A DNA stretch of 64,000 nt from assembly GCA_030737835.1 (NCBI GenBank), contig CM060847.1, forward strand, positions 23,422,876 through 23,486,875, given 5' to 3'. This DNA comes from Acorus gramineus (taxonomy: Eukaryota; Streptophyta; Magnoliopsida; Acorales; Acoraceae). Positions within the stretch are counted from its first letter, which is position 1, and each line of letters begins with the position of its first letter. Positions 45,223 through 57,745 of the stretch are shown one piece after another. Under the pieces are notes generated by a model, which saw nothing but the letters and a program-made list of their open reading frames with translations, was not told where the DNA came from and did not search any database. The translations under genes and the position numbers were made by a program.

Positions 45223-48090
45223 GTAAGATCTCCTAACCCAACCCCCCTCCCCCCACTTGTTTTTTTTTCTAGCAAAACTTTATCCTAACCCTTTGATGAA
45301 ATAATTAAAGCTTATTGTTGTACAAAATGCATATTTGTCTACACTTGTTTGGTTTAAAACTTCATTATACGCTAGTTTTCAGAAAAAAAATGGTTACAAA
45401 ACTAGGTGTTTGGATTTATTGAAAAAGGTAATTAAAAGAAAACAATTTATATAACTGCTTTAAAATCCCAATTTGGAATTTGCCAAAAAGCAGCACACAC
45501 ATTTTCCATGTAACTATGGATCCTAAAACCTCTCCATTTTTTTCTTTTGATTCGACAGGTAGTTGTAAAATTATTAAAATCTAAAAGATGAGAAGATATG
45601 ATTTGGATAATAAGACATTTTTTATAGTTTAAAAATATTTGAAGATTTTTCAAATCACAATAGATTTTCAATATTCAATCAATATTCTGATTTTTTTGTT
45701 TCAATAAATAAATATTCTTATTTGAATCGTTATTACGGATAGATAGAAATAAAATTTAAGATTTTTTTTAGATATTTCATTTCATAGATGTTAGTGTATG
45801 TAAATTTAAATAAACCTACAAATTAAAAATATTGGAATTCATTTTTCCTTGATTTGTGCCAAATTATATGATCTATATTTTAGATTTTCAATATTTAATC
45901 AATATCATTTGTTTCAATAAATAAATCTTATTATTTGAATCGTTAATAAGGACAGATAGAAATAAAATTTAAGAATTCTTGTAGATATTTTCTTTCATAG
46001 ATGTTAGTATATCTAAATTTAAAATAACCTACACATTGAAGTATTGGAATTCATTTTTCATTCATTTTTTCTTGATTTGTGTCTAAAAATATGATCTACA
46101 TTTTTATAATGACATGTGGTTAGAATTAGATTTATTCCAAATAATTTAGACAATGAAATCCACTCCCTATTAGAATTTATTTTTTATTATAACCCCAACA
46201 ATACAATCATTAATAATGTCAGGTAAATAATTTTACTAGAACCCAACAATAAAAAACAATTCCATGTTAATATTTTACAGGAAAACAAATGACAAAAATT
46301 TTATTCCATAAAATAATTTCAGAACAACCAAACAATGAATTCAGTTTTTTATTTTTCAGGGAAAAAATTTTCATGTAAAAGAAAATCACTAAGAATTCAA
46401 TACACATGAAACCAAATGGATCCAACTTTGTTTAGTTTTCCTTTACCCACTAAAAAAGCTATTTTTAGATTTTCTTTATAACCCACAAAAAGCATGTCTT
46501 TAATTAGCATTAGATTAATGAATCTATTTTTGTGTATCAACTTCTCAAATCTCAATGGAGAGTTGATGTCACATTAGTCATCGAATTAAAATGATTTTCA
46601 ATTTTATGATGAACCTTTGTCACTTATAGAATTGGGCACTATATGATGTACCCATATCCATTTAAGCCTTAATTCCAGCTCTATATGCGTCAACAGAAAA
46701 TTAAAGACGAATATGCTCACGTTAACAAGGCATGCAATTCATTGAAGTATATGCTTCATTTTTTATAAAAGCATGTACCTTATTAGATGAGGTATACTAT
46801 TTTTTAAAAATTCAAAACACATATAAGCTGGAATTGAAACAGAAAATGGGGCTGGACGGAACATTATCCTGTATAATTACATATGAACTAAACAATATTT
46901 TTTTTTATGAAGCCCTCAAAGGTATACATCTATTTGCAATATTACAATTATGATTCAGGCTGAGGGCCCAATTTTTGAGTTGGTACAGCCTAGCAATTTT
47001 TCCCTATCTTATACTCTTTTCTGTTTCTCCATTAAATTTTTCAATTTAGCACACGCTTATTGTCTTCCTTGTTCTTCTTTTTGGGAGGTCATTTTCATAG
47101 TTCCAATAGTCTTTGGACATGGATTTGATTTTGTAGTCAATGTATCAATTTGAACACTATAAAGCCAAAAAAAAGAAAGGGATAGCTAGGGTTGTTTAAT
47201 TATTTATGTGGTTGTAGCAGGGCTAGAGAAAATATCAAATAATGGGCCCCCAAACCAAATATCAATCCTATTTGACATGTTTTTTTAAAGGGAGATTATT
47301 TTGTTATTATTGGGTGGCATACAATGTTTTATTATAAAGAAAGCCATTGTTGGATTTTGGAAGATTTTGTTTGTATGAAGTCCAAGTTCACCAAACCAAA
47401 GAAACTTTGCTTTCTTGATTGCTTGCTCAACCAAATCAGATGGAATGAAAATAATATTGGGATGATCATAAGCATCCTAGTGATGAGCATCTTATCCAAA
47501 AAAGTAATGGAGATTATAATAATTCCATGTTGGTGGGGTAGCAAATTTTTTCCTTGGATCTCATTGATCACATTTACCTTCATCAACCAACAACCCTTTG
47601 GTTCCTTTTGAGAGAGTGAGATTTTGATTGATACGACCATAGCATATACGATTAAAATTATACTCTAATAAAGATATATTCTAATGACAAAGATATTAAA
47701 ATATCAATTTTTTCCTCAAACAATGGTTCAATGCTCTATCTTAAATATTAATTAGGATTTATATCATTTTTTTACCTTATGATATAGATAAAGCAAATAT
47801 CTATAAACTTTTAAATATGACTCTTAAAAACCATAAAGTAAAAAATTTAAAATTTAAAAATAAATGTCTAGATTATATCAAATGTTAATTTACAGCTTAT
47901 TTTACTGTTTGGTAACAAATTAAAAATAATTAGATTCCTACAAACCTATAATCCTCCCAAACTCACATCCAAACGCCCCCATAGTTATAAACGATTTACA
48001 TGTTAGCTTGTTAAGTTTTTAAAGATAAGAGTGAGTTAAGCCAAAAAAATCTTAATCCCAATGGGAACTTTAAAGTTTATTTAAAATACC
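45223..48090. other. Gene-free AT-rich spacer
   Basis: No further CWC22 exons were found downstream. The open frames at 46732-47153 and 47324-47640 have AT-biased composition and no recognisable motifs. Contains one 230-bp tandem duplication. Confidence 0.5.
45661..46118. repeat. Diverged 230-bp tandem duplication
   Basis: TAGATTTTCAATATTCAATC at 45661 and TAGATTTTCAATATTTAATC at 45891 start two units that share TTTCAATAAATAAAT, AGATAGAAATAAAATTTAAG and CATAGATGTTAGT in the same order. Confidence 0.9.
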
Positions 48091-48099
48091 CTCACGATG

Positions 48100-48400
48100 G
48101 AGTTGGGTTGGCGTATACTTATTCGGGATACTGTTATCCGGGATAAGTATATCCGATGTGGGCTTATGGTACGCGAAAGTCAAGGCAAGATGGGCCGCCT
48201 CGGAATTCACGCGCACGTGCATGGGGATTGAAGTTTCCTTTTTTACTTTTGTGAGGTCCCGGGAGGGTTTGTGGATCGTGACGTCACCACCTTGGAAGAG
48301 ATTTTGGGGGGTTGGGGGTGCTGTTTGGTGGGCGCGGATAAGAAGCTATCCTTGGATAGTGACCAACGTGTCCAGATTCCAGACCCCAAACTAGTTTTGT
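48100..48400. promoter_or_regulatory. Isolated promoter-like GC island
   Basis: GC-rich island in AT-rich DNA containing a G-box CACGTG (48214-48219), a perfect CRE/TGA-type palindrome TGACGTCA (48279-48286), GGATAAG (I-box-like, near 48337) and an ACGTG core in CAACGTGTCC (near 48365). These are bZIP and light-type plant motifs. No gene with a matching start lies on either side. Confidence 0.35.
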
Positions 48401-49214
48401 CACATTGACTCAAGACAAACTTATACTTAGCACGGTTGAGGGTTAATTATAGTCTCATATATAAGACCTATTATTATTTGGATGTATTCATACGTGATAT
48501 ATTTTTTTTTAAATATTCTATAAATAAGTTTACGGAGGTGTCCGATTTTGTCATCCGAGTAGGTGCACTATCAAAAAGAGGGGATGATCCAATTGATTGT
48601 TTTTACTTGTATTTTTAAAGTTTTTAGGGATGAAATTAGATCCATGCAATCCCTAAAATATATCAAGTGAATCAATGTGGATCTCCATGATTTAAGAGAG
48701 ACAAATCCGACAGATTGATGGACTCAGTCAATTTCCATTAATTAATATTTGATTTGATCTTTAAATATATGTTTGATCACCCTCAAATATTATATGATTA
48801 ATTGAGAATTAACATTCATAAGTATGGCAGCATTATAGGAGGTGTAATTTTTGGCACCTCCCATTCATACAAAATATCGAAGCCTATTATAAAAGCACGT
48901 AATTAATTAGATGAAGTGTTGTATTTTAAATCATAAAAAAATACAGACTAAATTTAATGTTGAAAACAAGGTTTGAGTTTAGCATTTTTTTATTTCTTGA
49001 TCACCCTTAATTTGTCATGAAAGAAGGGACCTATTAAAGGCTTGAAAATATGTTCAATCCTATGTGTTGCCCCGTCTACAACCCTCACCGGTTTTTTTGT
49101 TAATATATACACTCACTTATTGCAGTATATAACATTATAAAAGGTGAATACACTGAAAAACTAATTTTTTAATTTTTCACACACTATAATAATATAGTAT
49201 ACACTGCAATTGTG
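48401..49214. other. AT-rich spacer
   Basis: No gene, RNA or clear repeat boundary. A stretch around 49090-49200 resembles TATATAC-rich debris also seen near 6420-6600 and 29040-29110. Confidence 0.5.
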
Positions 49215-49537
49215 TATTACGTTAATGTTTGTTGTAGCTTAAATTTACAATTTATAACTTATAGATTATAAGTTATAACTTTTTTGATAAGCAGTTAACA
49301 TGTTTGTTGTAGCTGTTGAAAAGCAGAGAATAAGCAGTTGTGAATGTTTGTTAGAATAAACTGTAAAATAGCTTTTGCTGTGTAATTGTCAAAAATACCC
49401 CTTTCAAGTGTAGAAGTTAAATTTAATTTCTCTTTGATAAAAGAGTGTGGTTTTACCTATAAAATGAGAATAACTCACTCATCGTCCGTTAACATTAAAT
49501 AAAATGTAAAGAATAATGAAATATTGGATTTCACATT

Positions 49538-52500
49538 TGTCACGCCCCAAGGCGGCCGTTCCCGAGACGTGGCAATATATATAATATCAGCTATCAATAC
49601 CTGAGGTCAACAAAGACTCCAACAATGACATACAAGGTGGCAAAGCAAAGATAAGTGATAGCTAACTGAAAAGCGGAAGAATAAAAATATCAATAAGTCT
49701 GTAAACCAAAACATTATTATAGACTCGAATACACAATCACTGTCCTGTGAGAGCCAAGTCTAATCCAAATAAAATACATCATGTGCAACACGCACAATTA
49801 ACAAATACATGACTCTAGGACTGCTGACATCCTCGCACTCGCCAACCATCGGATGGAACGCTCCACGCACATAAGACCGTGCCACAGGGAAGCTCCAACT
49901 CCACGCCCAACACCGCCCCTGTAAAAGAAATAGTACGCGAGGGGTAAGCTACAAGCTCAGTGAGTGGCTTGAAACCAAACACCATTACAATAATTCAATA
50001 CTAAGGCAAATTCCTTTTGAGGAACAACATGGGTAGAAACCCAAAGGATAACAAGGTCACGCGACGGCGCGACCAACCTCACCCTCGCCCTCACTCCCGG
50101 AGGGAGGCTCTTGAGACACTCGGGGAGGAACAACTGTTAACCATAACACATGGTGTTTACTGGATAACAAGATACAACGAGTCTAACAATTACGAGGTAG
50201 AGATACACTACGATACCTCAAGCGTTAAACATAACATAGTACAACAAGTCCTTCGCTATGAGGTAGAGATACACTATGATACCTCAAGCGTTAGGCGTAA
50301 CATACCCAGAGTATACTCAACGGATATAAAAGTCACATGACAACGTGACTTCAACTCATCCTCACCCTAGCCCCCAGAGGGGTGACCCTAGAGACTTTTG
50401 GGATAAATCTATTTGCTCTACACCCTTCGTCATCCGGTAACCCTCTCCCGAGTAGCCTCTACCTGATATACTCCCATGATGACTACATCTTGTCGCATGC
50501 ATCGATAGTACCTACAAGTGGGGGCCCTCTGTCAGGAAAGCTACAACGTTGGACAACATCGACACGTATCCGACGAAGAGGAGAACGATTTCATGCTCGC
50601 AATATCATTCGTTAGCCCTCTCCCAGGTAGCCTCTACCTGGTATACTCCCATGATCAGTACATTTTGCTGCATGCATCGATAGTACCTATAGGTGGGGGC
50701 CCTCTATTAGGACAGCTACAACCCGGGCCGCTTGAACACGAACGATATTGGGAGGAAATACTCCATGTTCGTAAAGCAAACCCAATGGAAAAGTCAACTA
50801 CTCTCGATAATCACATACCGATGATATCGAATACTCTTGAACTCCCACACAGATGCGTCGCTCGGACGCGAGGAGTTACCTCTGCTCTCGCGCAGAAATA
50901 AGCCAAAGGCATATAACCCACACCTGGCACGGGTAGGCCTAACTGAATGCCATGGCCACCGGTTTAACAAAACCGATACAATAATGAATTATCCTGAATT
51001 CCATATGAGTGCATCACACGAATGCAACGGCGATTACATCGCTTGCGCTCTAACTAATAAGGCACAACCGGACTAAGGGTCATACCCACGCCTAGCACGG
51101 GTAGGCACAATTAGTCTAACATGCGCATAACATAATAGGAGAATTCTACCGTAGTTATGTACATAAACCACATGCACGATAACATAATAATTAATCATGG
51201 GAGTACTCCCTAACATAGATAAAAGCATAAACAACATATCATGCATACATGGTATGACCTAATTAAACATGCATACAAGGCCATTAGTCATACAAGCATA
51301 AAAGTATACCCTAACATGCGTTGGATATCACCAACTTAAAAAGGAAGAGTCAAACGCGATCTCGCGCATTAACAGGTGCATGCCAATATTCTCAAACGAA
51401 CCTGAGTCAAGTACGAACCACATCTACTTACTCAGTTCGCACAAAGAGAGAGGGCGAGAGAGAGCTCATCATCTCTAGAAGTTGGTCATAGATTTGTCCC
51501 ATTAGCATGGGTGCAACAATTACACCACGCCCTAAAGTCTTATTGCATGGGAATATTATGCATGTACCTGTTTATTAACCCAGGCTTAATCATGCTGGAT
51601 ATTACTAATAATAGGGTAGTATTACTAGAAGGGATCACCTAAGTCATCCATATTCTATACACCCATATAAACACACAAGATACATGCAACCACAATCATT
51701 CACACATAAATATTATACATAGGCCAGTATAAGGTAGAATAAGAGGGTTCTACACAATATATAAGCTATAATAACCTAGCATGCAAATAGCTAGCATATT
51801 ATGGGTCAGACATGATCACACTACTTATCTAAATAAGTAGTATAGTCAGGGTGCCCAACATATGCGTGATGCACGACTACATGCATCCAACGCTTCCTGA
51901 AGGGTTGGATTGAACCACTCACCGATACCCGGATCGTCGCGCATCCAACCGACAAGATCTGCAAGGCAAATGCATCAAAAGGGGTGAGTACCTCAAACAA
52001 AGACTACCTAACTCCTGATAGTTTCCAATACATGCATAACAACTCCTTAACACACAATCAAGCAAAACCAGTAAATCTGCTGCAACTAACCCTACAATTT
52101 GATCTCCACAACACCAAATACACATCCAAAAATTATGAAATAAATCATACACGTTCACTGACATGTTGGGATCATAATCCATGAATACACCATAATCTGA
52201 TTGAATCTCTAAAAGCCCGAAATAAAATATGTCCAGACACTGGTCAATTCCTACACGAATTTGGACAGTTCATACAAAACATATCATAACTTACAACACA
52301 GATATCATATTGATACCAAATTTCATATATAGCATCTAGACATATAGATGATCATATCATATGAAGTCATAATCCTTAGAATATGCCTCTAAATACTTGT
52401 TCCACAAGGATCTTAAGGAGATAGAAATCTGCCTTACTTGCAACACATAGCTACCACCATCTATGCATAAACACAAACACCTCATGTGCAGCAATTACAC

Positions 52501-53534
52501 ATAATAATACTCCCTCAACAGCACCCACACATACCCATAACATACATGCATCAACGGACAACCAAAAATAGCATCCAACTCCATAAAATCCAACAACAAT
52601 AACCACAACAGAAAAGGGACATAGAGATCACCTATAAAGAGGAGAGGAGGATATGAGGCTCACAAGCATACACACACCTACACCTTCTCCCATCACTTCC
52701 ATCTCTAAATATCAATCTTCCAGGATGGCTGAACCCATAGAGAGGAAGAGTGAGAGGGGAAGCTTGAAAGAGGGAGAGAGAGAGACCAACAATCAAAGCC
52801 TACAAAGACAATCACTCTTACCTTAACTTCCTTTTCACCTTTTTTTTTTTTTCTTTAAATCCCTTTTGGTTGCTGCTGAAATGGTGAGAGAGGGAGCTCC
52901 AACAAGAGAGAAGAGGGACTGAGGGACATTTGGGGGGCATTAAATAGCCAAAAGTGGGGTTCAAAGGATCAAATCGTTCCTGATTAGAAATTCTGGATAG
53001 GCTTCACTAGAACACTCATACCTTCCACAATATAGCTCCGAATTGCACAATTCAAAATCCTTTGGAAAGCCAAGAAGATTATCTACAACTTTCATGTTTA
53101 TGCTCAGATCAAATAACTACTCCAGCTATTCCAAAATGTGAGCTAAACATTGAAAATAGCTGCTGCCAGGATTTTCTCATCCCAGGGGTATAATTAGAAA
53201 AATACCCATAACTTTTGTTACATGAATCCAGTTGATCTAATTCCACTTTTTTATAAAAGCTAACTCAAAACTGAACATCTCATGATAAAATCATATTTAA
53301 ACTACTCCATCTTGGACATTAACAAAATTAAATCCGAATACCAATAGAAACTGCATAACTTCTAAAAAGGCGACAGAATACAACGAAAATTTACAGGTAG
53401 GCCAATGCCGGTACCAGGAGAACAATTATGCAGTCAGATTTTCAATCAGAGCACCACAACTCCCGCAGGTAGCTAAAAGCCAAAATTCCAGAGACTCCAA
53501 TCGAAAAATGGTTCCAAATGACACAAGCATAACA
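49538..53534 (-). mobile_element. 4-kb solo LTR (or LTR-like unit), 5-bp TSD
   Basis: Bounded by TGTCACGCCCC at the left and CATAACA at the right (TG...CA-type ends in either orientation), with identical 5-bp repeats ACATT at 49533-49537 and 53535-53539. Read on the minus strand it starts TGTTATGCTTGTGTC, has a TATA-like CTATTTAATGCC near 52960 followed by a CT-rich stretch, and ends GGGGCGTGACA, an ending common in large plant Gypsy LTRs. No gag/pol coding was found in the 3997 bases. It is best explained as a solo LTR left by recombination between two LTRs. Confidence 0.8.
50194..50790. repeat. Tandem subrepeats inside the LTR
   Basis: GAGGTAGAGATACACTACGA occurs at 50194 and, with one change, at 50260 (period 66). 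CCCTCTCCCGAGTAGCCTCT at 50441 and its relative at 50616 begin a second pair of units, period 175, sharing GCATGCATCGATAGTACCTA and GGGGGCCCTCT. A GCACGGGTAGGC phrase also recurs further right. Confidence 0.85.
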
Positions 53535-53993
53535 ACATTAATTAAAAAAGTAGAACTTGAGAGACAAAAACATAGAACTTGATCTCTATTAATAAAAAAT
53601 ACAACTAAAATATTCTAGCTGTAATCTAAATTTTATTAAAAAAAAATTACAATACAAAGTTTTAATCTTACATGAGTTAAGTTTCAAAAAAAAAAAATTT
53701 ATATGAGTTATTTCAAATTTATAGTAGATGAAAGGATTATTTAGAGGAGACAAAAAGATTTGTTCTGATTAAATAAAGTGAAGGGTATTAAATGTCCAAC
53801 AGATTTTTTTTTAAAAATAATCCATAAGTTATAATCTGAAAAGCACCCATAACCCAACTTAAAGATTATGACTTTTTAAAGTTGTTATAACTTAAATAAG
53901 TTTTAATAAGTTTAAACAAACATACAATAACTGCTTATTTTAAGCTAAAGTTATAATCTGCAGCTTATAAATTTTAACAAACATGTACTACAT

Positions 53994-55364
53994 ATATACT
54001 ACACTATGCAATATATAGATGGGTGGGGGATTGCTTTTAGGTTGCAAATGAAGCTGCCAAACGAAGTGTACCAGCTATCCGAAGGCTTTCATCATGGTAT
54101 AAAAAAACATATTTTTTGCTAAGGACTTTTGTGCATATTTTGTTTTTGTATCATTTCTAATGTTTTGTGGGAGTCTATCCAAAACTCTCAATGGATCATT
54201 TTCATTAATCTAATTATACATGACCACTAAATGATGTGATTTTATTGAAATACTAATTTTAAAGCAATTTTCAATATGAACATATGATATGAATTGGAAA
54301 CTTGGATGAGTCTATGTTGTCAATTACACTAATAGGTAAATCAGGTTGGATGACAATATTTTTTCTTTAATTAAATTGTGTCAAGTGCACAAAGGAGATG
54401 CTTATTTGGTTACAGAAGCATAATTTTGGTTGGAATTATTTTAGGTGGAATATAGAATAAGTCTTTTGTATGTGTCATGAACCACCAGTAAAATTGAATA
54501 AAAAATTAAATAAATATAACCCTTTTCTTTTGAACACTTTTTATCTCTTACCCAATGTTAACAAAATAATTCCTTATCCAATTCAAACTATATTATCTAA
54601 TTTGAAAACAGCCGGATGATAACTTATTTTACTTTACATTATTTGGATTGGCATGTTGAGTGTGTGTTATGTAATGCTTCCCATTGGATTTGCAAAGGAA
54701 GACTAATTAAAATTATCCAAAAATTGTTGTGTGTTTTATATAATGTAGATAAACTTATTGTGGAGTGGTACGAGAAACTCAATTGTTAATAATTAATTTG
54801 TATTATAACGATTTTTTAAACAGCTACAATTGATGGAAGATTCAACTAATGATTAAAGAGGGTTGGAGACATATAAAATTTTTTGACTCTGGAGTCAATT
54901 TTTTTTTTATATATCTCTATTTGTTTTTATTGATGTATTTGTAAATTTTCACAGGATTGAAAGATTTTTTATTGATTTGAATCTGCTCACTAATGTGAGT
55001 ATTAATGTGTCAACGTAATAAGATTTTATTAAGGGAATTTTCTTCCACTATAATTTCTTTTTTAAAGATCTTGACATTTGATTTTAACTTGTAATATTTT
55101 AGTATTTTACATATAAAAATTCTGAACCCTGTATTTATTCAATTAAAATTTATTTTAAAGAGGTCTTTATGTTCCTAAAGTTTATTTTTGAAAAAAAATA
55201 TTATTTTTCCATGACATTTAAAACAAAATGATTTCTCTCTTTTGTTCATGGTAGTTTTAATAATGATGAGTATCTGTAAAACCAATATTGATTGATTTTT
55301 TATATTTTCTAAAATTAATTTTTTACCAATATTAATTGAATTTTTACAGATGTTATTTTTTTCG
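53994..55364. other. AT-rich spacer with one exon-like relic
   Basis: Apart from the short exon-like stretch at 54041-54096, no coding, RNA or repeat feature could be supported. Confidence 0.45.
54041..54096 (+). other. Possible orphan exon
   Basis: A T-rich tract ending in TTTTAG precedes 56 open bases that read VANEAAKRSVPAIRRLSS plus a split Trp, followed by GTATAA as a possible donor. The composition is coding-like while the flanks are not. No family was recognised and no partner exons were found nearby. Confidence 0.2.
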
Positions 55365-56226
55365 GAAAAAATCGATCTAGCTCCCTGAAAACTTATGAAA
55401 ATTAGAAAAAGTCCCTGTAAAATTGGTAAATTCTCTCAGGTCCCTATCTTATTAGATAATATTTATTTTAGTCCATATAATTAACCAGATATGTGGTTAA
55501 TCCTAACCATGCATAGTAAATTACTTTTATATCATTTTAAAATTTATTTTATTTGTTAGAAAAATCGATATAACTCCCTGAAAACTTATGAAAATCGAAA
55601 AAAGTCTATGTGAAATTTAAAAATCATCTTAACTCACTAAAATCTTCTAAAAATCATAAAAAAATCCATGTGATTATCTAAAAATATATACTGATTTATT
55701 TAAATTTTATTAAACAAATTATAGTTTTATAGTCAAAGTGTTATGCTTTTTATTGCTAGTAATTTTGAGTTAAAAATGTATTATAAAATTTTGATTTGGT
55801 TTTTAAATTATTTTCTCTACTGATTTTGTAATGGAGTTAATGAAGATGTAATTTTTTTTTGTTCAATCTCTGTAATGAGACTGAGAAGGGGAAAATATTG
55901 AAAAATGACTCAATTTTGAAGATCAATTGAGGTTCGACGGATTTTTTTTTTACAGATGAGGATGACATTTCAGGACGTGAGGATGTTAAAAAATGATGGG
56001 TGTATTTTTGTCTTATAAAAGAACTAAATCTGATTTCATAAAGTATGTAGGAACTGAATTCAATTTTAGTAAGTTTCTAAGGACTTATTTCAATATACTC
56101 TTGACCGGATAACTAAATTTGTTAATCATATATACACTTTATGGGGATCCAGGATAATTTTCTAATTTTAGAGGGACTTTTTATGATTTCAAAAAGATTT
56201 CAGAGAGTTAAAGAAGATTTTTCTAA
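55365..56226. mobile_element. Inverted-repeat element with reiterated GAAAAATCGAT modules
   Basis: The left end (GGAAAAAATCGATCTAGCTCC and AGTCCCTGTAAAATTGG) is matched by the inverted right end near 56150-56226 (AATTTTAGAGGGACTTTTTATG). A second, direct copy of the end module lies inside at about 55558. Non-coding; no TSD confirmed. Confidence 0.5.
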
Positions 56227-56236
56227 TTTTTTTATA

Positions 56237-56724
56237 GGGAAAAATCCATACAACCCCCTTAAATCTAACTGAAATCTATGTAACCCCCTAACTTTTCTTA
56301 AAATCCATATAACCCCCTGAAAACACTTAGTAAATCCAAATAACTCCCTAAATAAAATTTTTGTTAATAGATGATGAATATTTTGCGCATATTTCGTTTA
56401 ATTAACATTGATTGAAAACACGATATACTCATATACTAAAAAAACCACTACAATGACTACAAAATACGAAAAATCATATAAAAATGATGATTTTACTCTC
56501 TCTGGATATATTATAAAACTCTATCTGGAGAATTAAAATCGTCATTTATAGAAGATTTTTCACATTTTTATCACATTGAAGGTTTTTTTTGGTATACTAT
56601 GTTTTTTACCAGGATTAAGTAAATATAATAGTTACAAAATATTCATTATCTGCAAATGTAAATTTTTTTTAGGGGTTTTTTTGGATTTACTAGGTATTTT
56701 CAGAGGGTTATATGGATTTTTCCC
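56237..56724. mobile_element. Mutator-like MITE, family M2, copy 2
   Basis: Perfect 9-bp TSD TTTTTTATA at 56228-56236 and 56725-56733. Same GGGAAAAATCCATA ends and same CCATATAACCCCCTGAAA module arrays as the copy at 33790-34284. 488 bp, non-coding. Confidence 0.9.
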
Positions 56725-56733
56725 TTTTTTATA

Positions 56734-57130
56734 TTTTCTAATCTGAATATAATATATATATTTTGTAAAACAAAAACACTTACCTATCTATGTTTGCTTT
56801 ATTACAAGTCACTACTGACAAGTAATAACTGTCCGATCTAACTAAAAAGGCAACGACCACCGGACACAATTAGGTCAATTCATTGTCTTCACGTACATAC
56901 TTTGTACGTATTTCCCGTACACGTACGTATCTTCTTATGTATATATACATTTATTACGAAATACAAAAAAACAACACGTGGTGAATTCATGGCCAACACC
57001 GTCCCACCTCAAACCTTTCAACCCCCGACAGCCGGTGACTCAGACCAACCATCACGTAATGACCGGCCATCACCTGTCAGTATTGGACAACTAAAAGTCG
57101 GGAGTGACAATATCAAAGATTTTCTTTTTA
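56734..57130. other. Distal ARF upstream region
   Basis: Contains dense TACGTA/ACGTAC motifs near 56890-56935 and a G-box CACGTG in AACACGTGGTG near 56975. A 93-codon + strand frame here shows no recognisable product and runs into the MITE that follows, so it is taken as upstream regulatory DNA. Confidence 0.35.
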
Positions 57131-57582
57131 GGAAAAATTCATATGACACCCCTAAAAATGCTAAAAATACATATATCCCTTGACTTTTCTTAAAATTCAT
57201 CACACCGTAAAAACATCAATGTAAATCTAAATAACCCCATAAGTTAAAATTCCATTGATAAAAGAAGAATATTATGTTTGTTTAATCCTATCCGAAAACA
57301 AAATATATCAGAAACCCCTAAAATGTGTTAAAATTGAAAAAATCATCTGTATATGACAATTTTACTTATATAAATAAATAGGGTTTTATAATATATTCGA
57401 ATGGGTAAAATCTTTATTTTTAGTATTTTAACAAATTGTATGATTTTTTGGTATATTGTATTTTTAACCATGGTCAACCAAACAAAAGTTTCATATAATA
57501 TTAATTATTTATCGATGGAAGTTTAACTTAAGGGGGTTATATGGAATTCAAAAAAAGTTAGGGGGTTATTTGATTTTTTCCC
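57131..57582. mobile_element. MITE, family M2, copy 3, abutting the ARF promoter
   Basis: Degenerate copy of the family at 33790 and 56237: GGAAAAATTCATATGACACC at the left and GGGGGTTATTTGATTTTTTC at the right. No TSD remains, so it is older than the other two. Its right end is 29 bases from the ARF TATA box. Confidence 0.75.
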
Positions 57583-57611
57583 TTACACGCCGTGTTCATC
57601 CCACAAGTTTC

Positions 57612-57617
57612 TATAAA
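57612..57617 (+). promoter_or_regulatory. Putative TATA box of the ARF gene
   Basis: TATAAA in CTATAAATGG. With a start about 30 bases downstream it would give a leader of roughly 990 bases that includes a CT/GT microsatellite, a GA tract, a T20-G13 homopolymer junction and three short upstream reading frames. An unannotated leader intron is possible. Confidence 0.45.
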
Positions 57618-57745
57618 TGGCTCCCAGTGGCACTCCCGTAAATATATGGAAAAAAAAATTAGGGGCAGAGAAGGAATAACGAGAATCTCTCTCTCTCTCT
57701 GTCTGTCTGTCTGTGTTTTGACAGTCTCTGTCTCTACACATAAAT

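Larger units (their letters stand above)
49215..53993. repeat. Older MITE split by the LTR unit
   Basis: The left part (from TGTTTGTTGTAGCTTAAATT) and the right part (ending CAGCTTATAAATTTTAACAAACAT) are inverted counterparts, both with TTATAACTT and AAGTTATAA modules. They lie about 320 bases before and 450 bases after the LTR-bounded unit. Removing that unit restores one inverted-repeat element of about 780 bp. Confidence 0.5.

Noticed and set aside
50017..51076. Several + strand frames of 77-127 codons
   Set aside because: They fall inside the LTR unit, follow its tandem subrepeats and match no retroelement protein.
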